NCBI RefSeq assembly: GCF_037113525.1
Contig: NZ_CP146963.1
Coordinates: 4,278,001-4,342,000 of the forward strand
From: Butyrivibrio fibrisolvens
Lineage (GTDB): Bacteria; Bacillota; Clostridia; Lachnospirales; Lachnospiraceae
DNA length: 64,000 bases
Direction of reading: 5' to 3'
Position 1 is the first letter of the stretch, and the number at the start of each line of letters is the position of its first letter. Both the position numbers and the translations under genes were made by a program. Below the pieces are notes generated by a model that was not told the origin of the DNA, did not search any database, and saw only the letters and a program-made list of their open reading frames with translations. Shown here piece after piece: positions 35,268 to 43,814 of this stretch.

Positions 35268-35359
35268 AAAGCACCTCCACCTGCGATAAATCTGACACTA
35301 TCATGTATCATGCATAATTATGGTTTTCTATTTGTATATCGGCAAAAAATAACTTTTAG

Positions 35360-35938
35360 TCAAGCCCTGACATCAAAACTGCCATTTGGATTCACAACCA
35401 TTTTCTCTGACAATTTTCTGGAAAACTGTTTTGTCAGATCTTCAAGATCTTTACCTTGCAGTTCCATAGAATAAAGATCCTCTTGTGATTCCATGACTTT
35501 CTGTTCTTTCTCCAGTCTCTTCTCAGCTTTCTTTTGTTCAGCCTTCTTCTCTTTAAGCTTTTCAAGCCATTTATCTATCTTTGAGTCAGTTCCACCACCA
35601 TCTGTAACTGTACAAACGCACATTGTAGTGTATTCCTCTCCAAATTCTATAGATACGGATTTGAGTGTGGATCCGCGTGCTTTAGCCGACTGTTGAGCTT
35701 CTTTTATGTAATCTGGTGCCTTAGATAACTCTCTTTCCAGCCATGCACCTGTCTTCTCGTCAGCCATTGCTTTTCGTAACAATCCTCCAGTTATCGAGAC
35801 TGCAGAATTAGGGCCAGGCGTCAAGCATCCATATTTCTGAGTAAGATAATTAGAATAATCCTTAACAGAATTCGATTTTTTCCTGGATATTTCACCACTA
35901 TTTATTACATATGGATCATACGCACCTACTATCTTCAT
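35360..35938 (-). CDS. Unknown 192-residue protein of the accessory locus
   Basis: Not recognised. It starts MKIVGAYDPYVINSGEI; a globular part (about 20-120, with VSIEFGEEYTTMCVCTVTDG as beta strands) is followed by a Lys/Glu coiled coil (about 125-160) and ends NPNGSFDVRA. The ending GSFDV-x-x is shared with the protein at 36657-37508. ATG 35938 follows AGGGGCTGAGG. It lies 24 nt after the stop of the gene at 35963-36589, so the two are probably co-transcribed. Confidence 0.7.
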   Translation of the reverse strand: MKIVGAYDPYVINSGEISRKKSNSVKDYSNYLTQKYGCLTPGPNSAVSITGGLLRKAMADEKTGAWLERELSKAPDYIKEAQQSAKARGSTLKSVSIEFGEEYTTMCVCTVTDGGGTDSKIDKWLEKLKEKKAEQKKAEKRLEKEQKVMESQEDLYSMELQGKDLEDLTKQFSRKLSEKMVVNPNGSFDVRA

Positions 35939-35962
35939 AACCTCAGCCCCTTTCCACAACGC

Positions 35963-36589
35963 TCATTCTTTGGACTTATAATAATCCTCAAACAGTTTAT
36001 TAGCCGCATTTATAGTCTCTTTACATATAGAAGGAAGCTCCTTGCCCCAGGTCTTAGTTGCCTGCTTGAAGCCCTTCTCCATAGCTTTTTGCATCTCTTT
36101 CATCTTGTCTACATTGTCTCCGGCAAGAGCTGAAGCAAAATCAAAGAGTCTCTGTGATGTCTGCTTAACGCCATAATATCCGTCTTCTGAAATATCCTTT
36201 TGTGCCTGAGCTCTTGTAGCAGCATCAACCTTAACATTACCACTTGAAAGCTGCTGCCATATATTATCACCTGTAGCCTTGCCATAAGCACCCGCTTGGC
36301 CCTGCAGCGTCTTTTGAACTATCGACATCAGTTGATTTCTTCGCTGCTCCTCTGCTGCCTTAAGCTGCTCAACAATAGCCGCTCTGTCAGTTGAAGATTT
36401 CTTATAGATGGGAGTTTCCTCTTCCTTACTGTTCTCATCTTTGGCTGTCTTTTCATAAGTAACACCACTTTGAACTACGCCTGACTCTTTACCCGTATCC
36501 TTTTCATCATCCTTAGAAGTCTTTAGATAAGTATTATTGTTAACTGCAAAATTATAATTTCCATAATTGTTATTGATTGCGATACTCAT
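35963..36589 (-). CDS. Unknown 208-residue protein of the accessory locus
   Basis: Not recognised. The N-terminus MSIAINNNYGNYNFAVNNNT is strikingly Asn/Tyr-rich and disordered. The C-terminal half is helical, with DKMKEMQKAMEKGFKQATKT. No signal peptide, membrane helix or motif is found. ATG 36589 is 6 nt after GGAGGT; an ATG two codons upstream abuts that site. The upstream gap holds a dyad (36625-36640) that shares a 13-mer with the BlaI promoter region. Confidence 0.7.
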   Translation of the reverse strand: MSIAINNNYGNYNFAVNNNTYLKTSKDDEKDTGKESGVVQSGVTYEKTAKDENSKEEETPIYKKSSTDRAAIVEQLKAAEEQRRNQLMSIVQKTLQGQAGAYGKATGDNIWQQLSSGNVKVDAATRAQAQKDISEDGYYGVKQTSQRLFDFASALAGDNVDKMKEMQKAMEKGFKQATKTWGKELPSICKETINAANKLFEDYYKSKE

Positions 36590-36624
36590 ATGCATACCTC
36601 CATTTATAACTTGTGAATCCTTTC

Positions 36625-36644
36625 ATTAACATTTGTTAATCGTT
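36625..36644 (-). promoter_or_regulatory. Dyad sharing a 13-mer with the BlaI-gene upstream region
   Basis: ATTAAC-ATTT-GTTAAT is a perfect dyad (36625-36640). The overlapping TTTGTTAATCGTT (36632-36644) recurs exactly at 39398-39410. It lies just upstream of the gene starting at 36589. Candidate BlaI-type operator; no experimental basis. Confidence 0.4.
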
Positions 36645-36656
36645 TGAATAAAAAAT

Positions 36657-37508
36657 TTATACCTCCACATCAAACGATCCGCCCACTTCCACGGATGTAT
36701 TCTGCTGAACGGTCTCGGCTACCGGAATATCAGCTCCGCCAAGACTCAATATAACGCCGCTGTCAAAATTACCTGCCATGGAAGATTTACCTACACTTTC
36801 TTTTTCCGACTGAAGCCTGTCAAACAAAGCCTTCAAATACTTAAGATCAGCTTTTAAAATTTCCCTCGCTTCATCCGATCTGTGCTTCACCTTAAGCTGC
36901 TCAAGATCTTCAGGTGTCATAGTTCCTGAAAGGGCCTCTGCCATCTCATCAAGACCTTCGTCAAACTCAGCTGCCTCTTCTGCCATCTCCATCATGTCAT
37001 CCATAGACATTTGAAGCTTCTCCATCAAGGCTTCAAACTCTTCCTGTTCAAGTTCCCTGATTTCTTCATCTTCAGCTATTTCTTCTATAGGGTCTTCTTC
37101 TAATGATTCAAAGCTCATCTCCTCTTCATTTTCAATGCCACGTTCAGCCTGCTCTTCCATCTTCAGATTCTTCTTTTTCTTTTCACAGGCACGCTGGACC
37201 ATCTGAGCATGAAGTATTGCCCTTAGGATCTCTTCTTCATCATAGTCACCATTTTTCAGTTGCTTTTGTAAAAGCCCTATCTTTGACCTGATACTCCTTG
37301 ATACCTGCGCTGCCTTATTGGATGTTTTAGCATTAAGCACCTGAGAAGAAACCTGCTTGAAGCTATATAGCGCCGACTTCTTTTTCTTGCCCGTCTGCTT
37401 TGTAGGCCTTGAAATTCCTATAGTCCCAACATGATTGCCATAGACATCATAGAGCTTCTTCGTGTACTTTGTCGTACTTCCGTTTACGCTTACTTCCCAT
37501 CCGTACAC
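36657..37508 (-). CDS. Unknown acidic protein of the accessory locus
   Basis: Not recognised. The first ~55 residues (YGWEVSVNGSTTKYTKKLYD, then NHVGTIGIS) suggest a small beta domain with a basic tail. A helical region and a very acidic Glu/Met-rich tract (about 120-200) follow, and the end is GGSFDVEV, matching the GSFDV end of the 35360-35938 protein. The best start is GTG 37508, which has AAGGAGG 8 nt upstream. An in-frame ATG at 37544 sits against the M56 stop with no ribosome site. It follows the M56 gene and may be in the BlaI operon. Confidence 0.68.
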   Translation of the reverse strand: MYGWEVSVNGSTTKYTKKLYDVYGNHVGTIGISRPTKQTGKKKKSALYSFKQVSSQVLNAKTSNKAAQVSRSIRSKIGLLQKQLKNGDYDEEEILRAILHAQMVQRACEKKKKNLKMEEQAERGIENEEEMSFESLEEDPIEEIAEDEEIRELEQEEFEALMEKLQMSMDDMMEMAEEAAEFDEGLDEMAEALSGTMTPEDLEQLKVKHRSDEAREILKADLKYLKALFDRLQSEKESVGKSSMAGNFDSGVILSLGGADIPVAETVQQNTSVEVGGSFDVEV

Positions 37509-37544
37509 ATAAACCACCTCCTTGTAGCTTTGCGCCCGCTTCAT

Positions 37545-38798
37545 TTACAACCACATGATTATCCTGTTCCATATATCTATTTCATTGTGATTAGGAATCA
37601 CAATAATGCCGTCATGAATGTCCGCCGCTTTAATTTCTCCATAACTATTACCGCCGCCCATTCCCGGAATCTTGTAATAGCCACCGGCACTGATGTAGAA
37701 CCACTCGCTACCATTCCTTGCTTCCGGATAATAGTCAAGCAGTGCTTCACCATTAATATAGATGTAGTCATCATCAAATCGTATGACAATATTACTGTCC
37801 ATATCCGTGTATATTTTGTCCACGTTCCCTGTATAGCAGATGGAGCTAACCATACCAATATCATTACTTCTGGCAAAAGAAACTTCTTTTATAACAACTA
37901 TTGATGCAAGCACTGCTATCAGTGTAACGATTGCTCCGCCTATTACAATCCCTGTTTTATATGCCCTTCGCTTAAGTATATTTTCAAGCCTTCTTTTCAA
38001 GACCATATACCTATCTTCTATGGCAAAAGACATTTCGCTTTCATATCCGTTTTTCTTTATAAATGACACATCTTTGGCACATTTTAGAATTGCGTATGCG
38101 TAGCTGAATTCATCAAAACCGTTTCTTTGTATAGTTACGCTATCGCATATATTCTCAAGATCTCTTTTAAAATATCTAACACATAGATGCAGAAAAACAT
38201 TGGGCCAAAACAAAGATCTCAAGATCTCATAACCAAGAAGCATCCAAAGATGTCCCAACAATATATGTGTTTCTTCATGCCTTATCACAACTTCAGCTTC
38301 GCCCTTTGACATTCCTTCCGGAATCACAATTACAGGTTTAAAACATCCTGTACAAAACGAAGCAATTTTCCCATGATATATCATGATCTTATATTTGGAA
38401 TCATAATCTTTAGATTCCTCAAGCCCACTGACAAATCTTTTGAGTTTTAATCTCCTAACTAAGAACCAAATACCGGAAACAATAATGCCTCCTAAAAAAA
38501 TACCAAAGATCCACCTATGCATATAGCCAGCAACATACCACCAGTAAAAAACTTTCACTCCTACCCTTGACCTAAAATAAAAATGCAGCTTTCCACAAAA
38601 AATCACAGGTATTAAAAGACACCACAAAAATCCTTTACCAAAAATATACTTTGAAAACAAGGTACCTCTGAGAATCATAATGATCCCCAGCACAAATACA
38701 GACAATATGGTGCAAAAGCCCAGTATAGTCGCATAATAGACAAATACGAATTCCAGGAATATATAAAGTTCATGAAAGAAAAGTGACATTCCCTGCAT
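37545..38798 (-). CDS. BlaR1/MecR1-like M56 membrane metallopeptidase, short sensor domain
   Basis: Predicted signal-transducing protease: on activation, M56 proteins inactivate a BlaI-type repressor. Three or more N-terminal membrane helices (in residues about 5-110) are followed by the zinc protease loop VVIRHEETHILLGH (HExxH) and DLENICDSVTIQ, then another helix near 290-312. The external C-terminus is only about 100 residues (IRFDDDYIYINGEALLDYYP, GSEWFYISAGGYYK) and is not the penicillin-binding domain of BlaR1 (total about 600), so the signal is not a beta-lactam by this criterion. ATG 38798 follows GGAGAG. The partner repressor is encoded upstream. Confidence 0.85.
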   Translation of the reverse strand: MQGMSLFFHELYIFLEFVFVYYATILGFCTILSVFVLGIIMILRGTLFSKYIFGKGFLWCLLIPVIFCGKLHFYFRSRVGVKVFYWWYVAGYMHRWIFGIFLGGIIVSGIWFLVRRLKLKRFVSGLEESKDYDSKYKIMIYHGKIASFCTGCFKPVIVIPEGMSKGEAEVVIRHEETHILLGHLWMLLGYEILRSLFWPNVFLHLCVRYFKRDLENICDSVTIQRNGFDEFSYAYAILKCAKDVSFIKKNGYESEMSFAIEDRYMVLKRRLENILKRRAYKTGIVIGGAIVTLIAVLASIVVIKEVSFARSNDIGMVSSICYTGNVDKIYTDMDSNIVIRFDDDYIYINGEALLDYYPEARNGSEWFYISAGGYYKIPGMGGGNSYGEIKAADIHDGIIVIPNHNEIDIWNRIIMWL

Positions 38799-38930
38799 AA
38801 GCACTCTCCTGCATAATCTATGTTTACAAATGCTGAAGTTTATGTGAGCTCATTCCTGAACTCCAAACCTTTAAACATTTACTAGATACATCCAGTATCT
38901 GCAAACATAATCAGCGCTTTAGTTAACCTG

Positions 38931-39341
38931 TTATTTCTTACCACTCTCTTTATTCTTCTTTGCCCTATGAATCAAATCTTCAAGTTCCTTTATCTGGTCT
39001 TCCGACAGCTTCCCGTCCTCTAACAGTGAAAACGCAGCTGACATCCTGTTTCCTTCAAAATAACTTTTAGCAAAGGCACTACTCTTAGCTTTCTGACATT
39101 CTTCTCTCGTCCTTGTAGCCATATAGTGATACACCCTGCTATCATCAGGATCAACCGTATAAGAAAGCATGCCCTTTTTACATAGCCTGTTTATAAGGAC
39201 TCTAACCATCCTCTGCGTCATCTTGGAAGCTTTCGGAAGTCTGTCTGCTATCTCTGATGACGTAAGGTCATGGCCGCAGCTCCATAGAGTCTCCATGATC
39301 ATCCATTCACTTTCACTTGGGAGCATCTCTTCTCTTGGCAT
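38931..39341 (-). CDS. BlaI/MecI/CopY-family repressor
   Basis: Winged-helix dimeric repressor. Visible are LPSESEWMIMETLWSCGHDL (helix 1), the recognition region TQRMVRVLINRLCKKGMLSY and the wing VDPDDSRVYHYMA. The C-terminal dimerisation and cleavage region (about 85-136) includes AFSLLEDGKLSEDQIKELEDLI. Length (136) matches BlaI (about 126). GGAGGTAGAT precedes the ATG. A dyad GTTAA-TCG-TTAAC 60 nt upstream is a likely autoregulatory operator. It pairs with the M56 protease 130 nt downstream. Confidence 0.92.
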   Translation of the reverse strand: MPREEMLPSESEWMIMETLWSCGHDLTSSEIADRLPKASKMTQRMVRVLINRLCKKGMLSYTVDPDDSRVYHYMATRTREECQKAKSSAFAKSYFEGNRMSAAFSLLEDGKLSEDQIKELEDLIHRAKKNKESGKK

Positions 39342-39397
39342 TATCTACCTCCTGAAAAAATGTATAGTTGTCCCTTCATCTTTTATATCGGATAATG

Positions 39398-39413
39398 TTT
39401 GTTAATCGTTAAC
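39398..39413 (-). promoter_or_regulatory. Candidate BlaI operator
   Basis: GTTAA-TCG-TTAAC (39401-39413) is a perfect dyad in the promoter region of the repressor gene. TTTGTTAATCGTT (39398-39410) is repeated at 36632-36644 within the locus. The classical BlaI TACA/TGTA core is not exact, so this is inference from position, symmetry and recurrence. Confidence 0.45.
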
Positions 39414-39433
39414 GTCTGTTATCTATTTTTTAT

Positions 39434-39490
39434 AAAAAGACCGTAATCTAGCATCAATAGTTCATATTGACACTAGATTACGGTCTTTTT
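39434..39490. terminator. Bidirectional terminator between the toxin gene and the BlaI promoter
   Basis: An 18-bp perfect stem, AAAAAGACCGTAATCTAG (39434-39451) with its complement 39473-39490, has a 21-nt loop and T-runs on both strands. It ends the toxin-antitoxin operon and isolates it from the BlaI operon. Confidence 0.85.
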
Positions 39491-39504
39491 ACTCCGTGAG
39501 ACTA

Positions 39505-39843
39505 TTATTTATTCTCATACTTTGTATAGATATTCAACTGTTCTTCTATATTCCTTCCACAGTACATTACTCTAATAATTGTAACAACTGCATTATCTTC
39601 ATCCGGAATGTAAAAAACAATATAATTATCTACAGGGAAAATCCTTAGACCACGACTTTTCCATGGTTCTTCACTATATAGTCTAAATCTACAAGGTTCT
39701 TTTTCTAATGATATAATTGCACTTTCAATCCTATCTAACTGACCAGCAGCATTCTCAGGAGCCAGTTTTTCGAAGGCAATATATTCATAAATACCTCTTA
39801 AGTCTTTATCTGCCTGATCAGTAATCTTAAGTTCATAAATCAT
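39505..39843 (-). CDS. RelE/ParE-family toxin
   Basis: Type II toxin of the RelE/ParE fold (112 residues). ITDQADKDLRGIYEYIAFE, IISLEKEPCRFRLY and the beta-strand block GLRIFPVDNYIVFYIPDEDN...VTIIRVMYCGRNI are family features. RelE members cleave mRNA on ribosomes and ParE members poison gyrase; sequence alone does not decide. The start overlaps the antitoxin stop by 4 nt (ATGA), ensuring coupled translation. Confidence 0.9.
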   Translation of the reverse strand: MIYELKITDQADKDLRGIYEYIAFEKLAPENAAGQLDRIESAIISLEKEPCRFRLYSEEPWKSRGLRIFPVDNYIVFYIPDEDNAVVTIIRVMYCGRNIEEQLNIYTKYENK

Positions 39844-40148
39844 ATATTATAATCTCTGCGAATATCTGAAAATACCTGCTTCGCAGATTTAGTTCTTCCC
39901 GCTTCCATATCCGCATATCCTTTCTCAAGCTCAGTATTCAAGTCTGACTTTGATAATTCTGTTACATCCACTGGCCTTGATGACGGAATTTTTACATCAA
40001 ATGGAATTCCTTTATTTAAAATTATTTGCTTATAAAACATATTTATAGCATTAGATGATGGAATCCCTAATACTGCCAAAATGGCTTCAGCCTGCTCTTT
40101 AACATCCGGTTCTATACGTGCATACACATTTGCTGATTTTGCTGCCAT
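39840..40148 (-). CDS. RelB/DinJ-family antitoxin
   Basis: Antitoxin (102 residues) with an N-terminal ribbon-helix-helix DNA-binding domain (AAKSANVYARIEPDVKEQAE, then SSNAINMFYKQIILNKGIPF) typical of RelB/DinJ. A C-terminal helical toxin-binding part (DLNTELEKGYADMEAGRTKS) follows. AGGAGC precedes the ATG. A perfect palindrome about 50 nt upstream is the likely site of autorepression. Confidence 0.9.
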   Translation of the reverse strand: MAAKSANVYARIEPDVKEQAEAILAVLGIPSSNAINMFYKQIILNKGIPFDVKIPSSRPVDVTELSKSDLNTELEKGYADMEAGRTKSAKQVFSDIRRDYNI

Positions 40149-40196
40149 AGTTATGCTCCTTTCTTGGATATTATCATATATATATATTATAATCTA

Positions 40197-40208
40197 TTGT
40201 ACGTACAA
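40197..40208 (-). promoter_or_regulatory. Palindromic operator of the toxin-antitoxin operon
   Basis: TTGTACGTACAA is a perfect 12-bp palindrome just upstream of an A/T-rich TATAAT-containing promoter region (about 40165-40195, minus strand). Confidence 0.6.
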
Positions 40209-40318
40209 CAGCAATACACTATTAAATCTATCACTTTTTTCTTAACTTTGTAATCATTTTCACATAGCTAAATCGTTATATACTATAGAAGCATCTACAG
40301 ACTGGAGGAACCCTTTTC

Positions 40319-40849
40319 TTGAACCAGGAACAGCGACATATAAAAGCTGCAAAAGAAGGCGATTTGTCCGCGTTGAATGATCTTATCAGAAGCTACTATC
40401 TTGAAATATACAAGTATTGTTTTTGGCATATAAAGAATAAAGAGCAGGCTGAAGATATAACTCAGGAGACGTTTTATAAAGCAATTCGATTTCTTAACGC
40501 TTATAAGAATATCGGAACATTCCGGGCATTTTTGTACAAGATAGCCCTAAATACCTGTATTGACTATCAAAAGAAGAAAACAGAGCAGCCCAGCGAGCAT
40601 ATACCTGAAATAATTTATGAGGAATCAGGTTTTAAACAGTCAGAAGACACTCTGGATTTTGAGAAATTTCTAGTTCCTCTAAATGACAGGCAGAAAGAAC
40701 TAGTCATTCTCAGATTTGGTCAGGATCTGTCATTCAGGGAAATTGCTGAAGTCACAGGTAGCAAACTTCGTACAGTGCAGACCGAAATCAGACGTTCTTT
40801 GAAGAAAATTGAACAGCATACCGGAAAGGAGCCCAGATCACATGAATAA
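40319..40849 (+). CDS. RNA polymerase sigma-70 family factor, ECF type
   Basis: Alternative sigma factor (176 residues). Region 2 has LIRSYYLEIYKYCFWHIKNK, QAEDITQETFYKAIRFL and the -10-recognising AFLYKIALNTCIDYQKKK. Region 4 has LNDRQKELVILRFGQDLSF and the helix-turn-helix REIAEVTGSKLRTVQTEIRR. The start is TTG 40319 with GGAGGAA 8-10 nt upstream. The next gene begins inside its last codons, so it is the head of a four-gene operon with a membrane protein and an ABC exporter, which it may control. Confidence 0.9.
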   Translation: MNQEQRHIKAAKEGDLSALNDLIRSYYLEIYKYCFWHIKNKEQAEDITQETFYKAIRFLNAYKNIGTFRAFLYKIALNTCIDYQKKKTEQPSEHIPEIIYEESGFKQSEDTLDFEKFLVPLNDRQKELVILRFGQDLSFREIAEVTGSKLRTVQTEIRRSLKKIEQHTGKEPRSHE

Positions 40850-41615
40850 ACTATCTGATCAGATAATAAACAGTTTTAATACATCTTTACCTGACATTAA
40901 TGATCAAGACTTATATAAGGCTATATCTGATACTGTAAAGGGTTATTCAATCTCCTCCAGCTCCCATAGCGATTCAATAATCAAAATAGCTCTCCGTCTA
41001 ATTAAATATATTGGTTGGAAAATATGGCTGGTTCAGGGGCTGTGCCTAATAGCTATGCTTCGACTTTTTGTCAGTATTGGTGGTCAGGGGCTGATCAGCA
41101 TTCCGCTGGCCTCAATAAGAGGTCTCTGCATCATCTCTGCATCCATACCATTTATAACGATTCCCTTTATCCATCGCTCTATTGTTTACAAAATGCAAGA
41201 AACAGAGATGTCTACTTATCTCTCATATGGAAGGCAAATGTTGATAAAGCTGTTTGTCATAGGCATAGGTGATTTAATCATGCTCACAAGCGGACTTTAT
41301 ATTGCCGTTTTTATTTTTGACCTGCATACAGTATCTGCATTGATATATGGGATGTTTCCATTCCTTCTTATGAAGTCGATCACGCTCTTTGTACTTTCAC
41401 ATTATCATGCCGATAACGCATTTTGGATATATGGAATACTATATGCCATATCCATAACAGCCATTGAGCTGTTCGTTAAGTTCTACCCTTGGGAGTCCAT
41501 ATCAGGAAAAATAATACTGCTCATCATAATGGCATTCCTTGTTATTGCGCTGATCCAGACTCTAAAAGACATTGTTTATTCAGAAAGCTATAGAGAGCTT
41601 AATCTTGCTAAATGA
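40842..41615 (+). CDS. Membrane protein, possible anti-sigma factor
   Basis: A 257-residue protein with a ~55-residue polar N-terminus and about six transmembrane helices (first near 63-85, last near 225-248). It overlaps the sigma factor gene by 8 nt and has AAGGAG upstream, so the two are translationally coupled. A cytoplasmic N-terminal domain followed by membrane helices is the usual anti-sigma layout, but no zinc anti-sigma motif (HxxxCxxC) is present. The role is inferred from position only. Confidence 0.72.
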   Translation: MNKLSDQIINSFNTSLPDINDQDLYKAISDTVKGYSISSSSHSDSIIKIALRLIKYIGWKIWLVQGLCLIAMLRLFVSIGGQGLISIPLASIRGLCIISASIPFITIPFIHRSIVYKMQETEMSTYLSYGRQMLIKLFVIGIGDLIMLTSGLYIAVFIFDLHTVSALIYGMFPFLLMKSITLFVLSHYHADNAFWIYGILYAISITAIELFVKFYPWESISGKIILLIIMAFLVIALIQTLKDIVYSESYRELNLAK

Positions 41616-41625
41616 GGAGACGGTA

Positions 41626-42498
41626 ATGGAATTAAGTGTACGTGATATAACAAAAAAATACTCAGACAAGGTTGCTGTCAATGATGTTTCGCTGAACATT
41701 GAAAAAGGTATAACCGGACTCCTTGGCGCAAACGGCGCAGGAAAAACAACATTAATGAGAATGATTGCTGACATAATAAAACCAGATACCGGAAACATAA
41801 CATATGATGGTGTTCCAATCACTGTTCTTGACTCTGAATACCGAAATATTTTCGGATATCTCCCACAGGAATTTGGATTTTATCCCGAGTTTACTGTAAT
41901 AGATTACCTAGACTATATGGCAGCTCTAAAAGGTCTTACAAAAGCCGACAGCAAAAGAAAAATAGACTCTCTTTTGGAGCAGATGACACTTACTGATGTG
42001 CGGAGAAAAATGATCCGAAAGTTATCCGGCGGCATGCGACGAAGAGTCGGAATAGCTCAGGCTCTTTTGAATAATCCTGAAATACTGATTCTGGATGAAC
42101 CTACAGCGGGTCTTGATCCGGGAGAACGAAACAAGTTTCGTCAGCTACTATCAGAGTTTTCGCAAGATAGAATTGTTCTGATATCAACACATATAGTATC
42201 TGATGTTGAATACATAGCAACCAGACAGGTAATTATGAAAGATGGCAAAATCATCAGAGATGGCAGTACAGATACTTTGGTCAAAGAAATGGATGGAAAA
42301 GTATGGGAATGTACTGTTGACAATAGAGATATTAAAGAATTGGAAAAGACCCTGCAAATAATCAATCTTAAGAATGTCAGCTCCGATCGTACAGAGATAC
42401 GCTTTATTAGCGATACCCAGACCATAAACAACGCATCAAACGTCTCACCTCGCTTAGAGGATCTTTACATGTGGCTGTTTGGAAACAAGGAGGAATGA
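41626..42498 (+). CDS. ABC transporter ATP-binding protein
   Basis: Cytoplasmic ATPase of an ABC-2 type exporter. Walker A GLLGANGAGKTTL, signature LSGGMRRRVGIAQAL and Walker B ILILDEPTAGLDPG are intact, and a ~75-residue C-terminal extension follows. The start is ATG 41626 after GAGGAGACGG; an upstream in-frame start lies inside the previous gene. It is 10 nt after the membrane protein and 3 nt before its permease. Substrate unknown. Confidence 0.93.
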   Translation: MELSVRDITKKYSDKVAVNDVSLNIEKGITGLLGANGAGKTTLMRMIADIIKPDTGNITYDGVPITVLDSEYRNIFGYLPQEFGFYPEFTVIDYLDYMAALKGLTKADSKRKIDSLLEQMTLTDVRRKMIRKLSGGMRRRVGIAQALLNNPEILILDEPTAGLDPGERNKFRQLLSEFSQDRIVLISTHIVSDVEYIATRQVIMKDGKIIRDGSTDTLVKEMDGKVWECTVDNRDIKELEKTLQIINLKNVSSDRTEIRFISDTQTINNASNVSPRLEDLYMWLFGNKEE

Positions 42499-42501
42499 CA
42501 G

Positions 42502-43725
42502 ATGAGACTTTTATGGTTGGAAACAAAAAGAATACTTAAGAGTAGACTTACGGTATGTATGATTATGATGGCCGTGTTTTTTTCTTTGCTTATGGCCTAT
42601 GTTCCTATATCTTTTTATAATTGCGTTAACCCCTCAGGCGATAAAGAATACCTGTCAGGCTTTGATGCACTTCGCACCATGAAAGAAATCCGAAACGATA
42701 TAGAAGGGCCTATAGAACATGAAGACATAAAAGCAGCGGTCAAATCTTATCAAGAAGTGACCAGAAAGTACGGCGTCGACAGTGAGTATTCTCTTCCAAC
42801 AGAAGGAAAAGTAGAAACTGCCAAATATGAATTCCTGTTTTGGAGAATAAAGGAAGCATATGGTCCAGAAAACGGATTAGGTGCTAACCTTAACACACTT
42901 GATGTTGAGAATATAGATGAATTCTACTCATCTATATCTAAACATTTGCAAAATAATATGATGTTGGAACAAAAGCAATATCCTGCGGCTCAAGAAACTG
43001 CTATAAAAATGTTCGAAAAGGTCAACACACCTTACCAATACTATGTAGGAGCTGATTCAACTGTAGTTGATTATGAGGAGTTGCTTATTCTTATTATTTC
43101 TCTATGTTGTATAGTAATTGTTGCTCCAACATTCTCGACTGATCATCAAACTGGAGCATATGATATTTTACGCTGTACAAGATACGGAAGACGAAAGCTT
43201 GCAATTATAAAGATTTCATCATCCCTTATAATAACTATCGGAATGTGTATTCTAAGCCTTTCTACATGGGGAGCTACCACTCTTGCTATATGGGGTTCAA
43301 ATGGAATGCAAACATCCATTCAGATATTATTCTCTGTTATAAATTTGATAAATCTAAACATTGGCAAGCTAATGTTGTTATTGGCTATATGTGGGACAAC
43401 AATGATAATCTCATGTGCATGCTTATCTCTTTTTATATCTTCATGCGCTTCAAAGAATATGGTTTCACTTATTCTTTCATTAACAGCATTTATGATGCCT
43501 ATTATACTTGGTTGGATATTACCAAATAATATAGCCGATTATGTAAAGGCTCTCTTTCCATCTGGTGGAATTGGTCTGCAAAATTCTATTCTGTTAGACA
43601 TAATAGATTTCAAATTTCTTAATATTGGGTCATTAGCCATATGGACCCCTTACCTAGTTATGTTCTTTGCTATTATAGAAATACCTTTTTGGATTATTAT
43701 GACTATAAGAAATCACATATCATAA
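42502..43725 (+). CDS. ABC-2 type transporter permease
   Basis: Membrane partner of the ATPase just upstream. One N-terminal helix (about 16-38), a ~150-residue external loop, then five or six helices between 190 and 400. ABC-2 permeases of this shape export peptides, lipids or antibiotics. It is the last gene of the sigma factor operon, followed by a strong bidirectional terminator. Confidence 0.88.
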   Translation: MRLLWLETKRILKSRLTVCMIMMAVFFSLLMAYVPISFYNCVNPSGDKEYLSGFDALRTMKEIRNDIEGPIEHEDIKAAVKSYQEVTRKYGVDSEYSLPTEGKVETAKYEFLFWRIKEAYGPENGLGANLNTLDVENIDEFYSSISKHLQNNMMLEQKQYPAAQETAIKMFEKVNTPYQYYVGADSTVVDYEELLILIISLCCIVIVAPTFSTDHQTGAYDILRCTRYGRRKLAIIKISSSLIITIGMCILSLSTWGATTLAIWGSNGMQTSIQILFSVINLINLNIGKLMLLLAICGTTMIISCACLSLFISSCASKNMVSLILSLTAFMMPIILGWILPNNIADYVKALFPSGGIGLQNSILLDIIDFKFLNIGSLAIWTPYLVMFFAIIEIPFWIIMTIRNHIS

Positions 43726-43749
43726 TCTCTATAAATATCGATTGCAAGA

Positions 43750-43790
43750 AAAAAGACACTTCTTAGAATCTCTTCTAAAAAGTGTCTTTG
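43750..43790. terminator. Bidirectional terminator between convergent permease and rpsR
   Basis: Nested stem AAAGACACTT / AAGTGTCTTT with an inner TTAGAA/TTCTAA. A-run before and T-run after suit both directions. Confidence 0.85.
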
Positions 43791-43814
43791 AATTATATAC
43801 CTTATTGCTGACTA

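Noticed and set aside
36611..36645. A fourth LytTR-type repeat pair (TTGTGAATCC / TTGTTAATCG)
   Set aside because: The period is 22 rather than 21 bp and the sequence does not match the consensus of the other three sites. It fits better with the dyad shared with the BlaI region.
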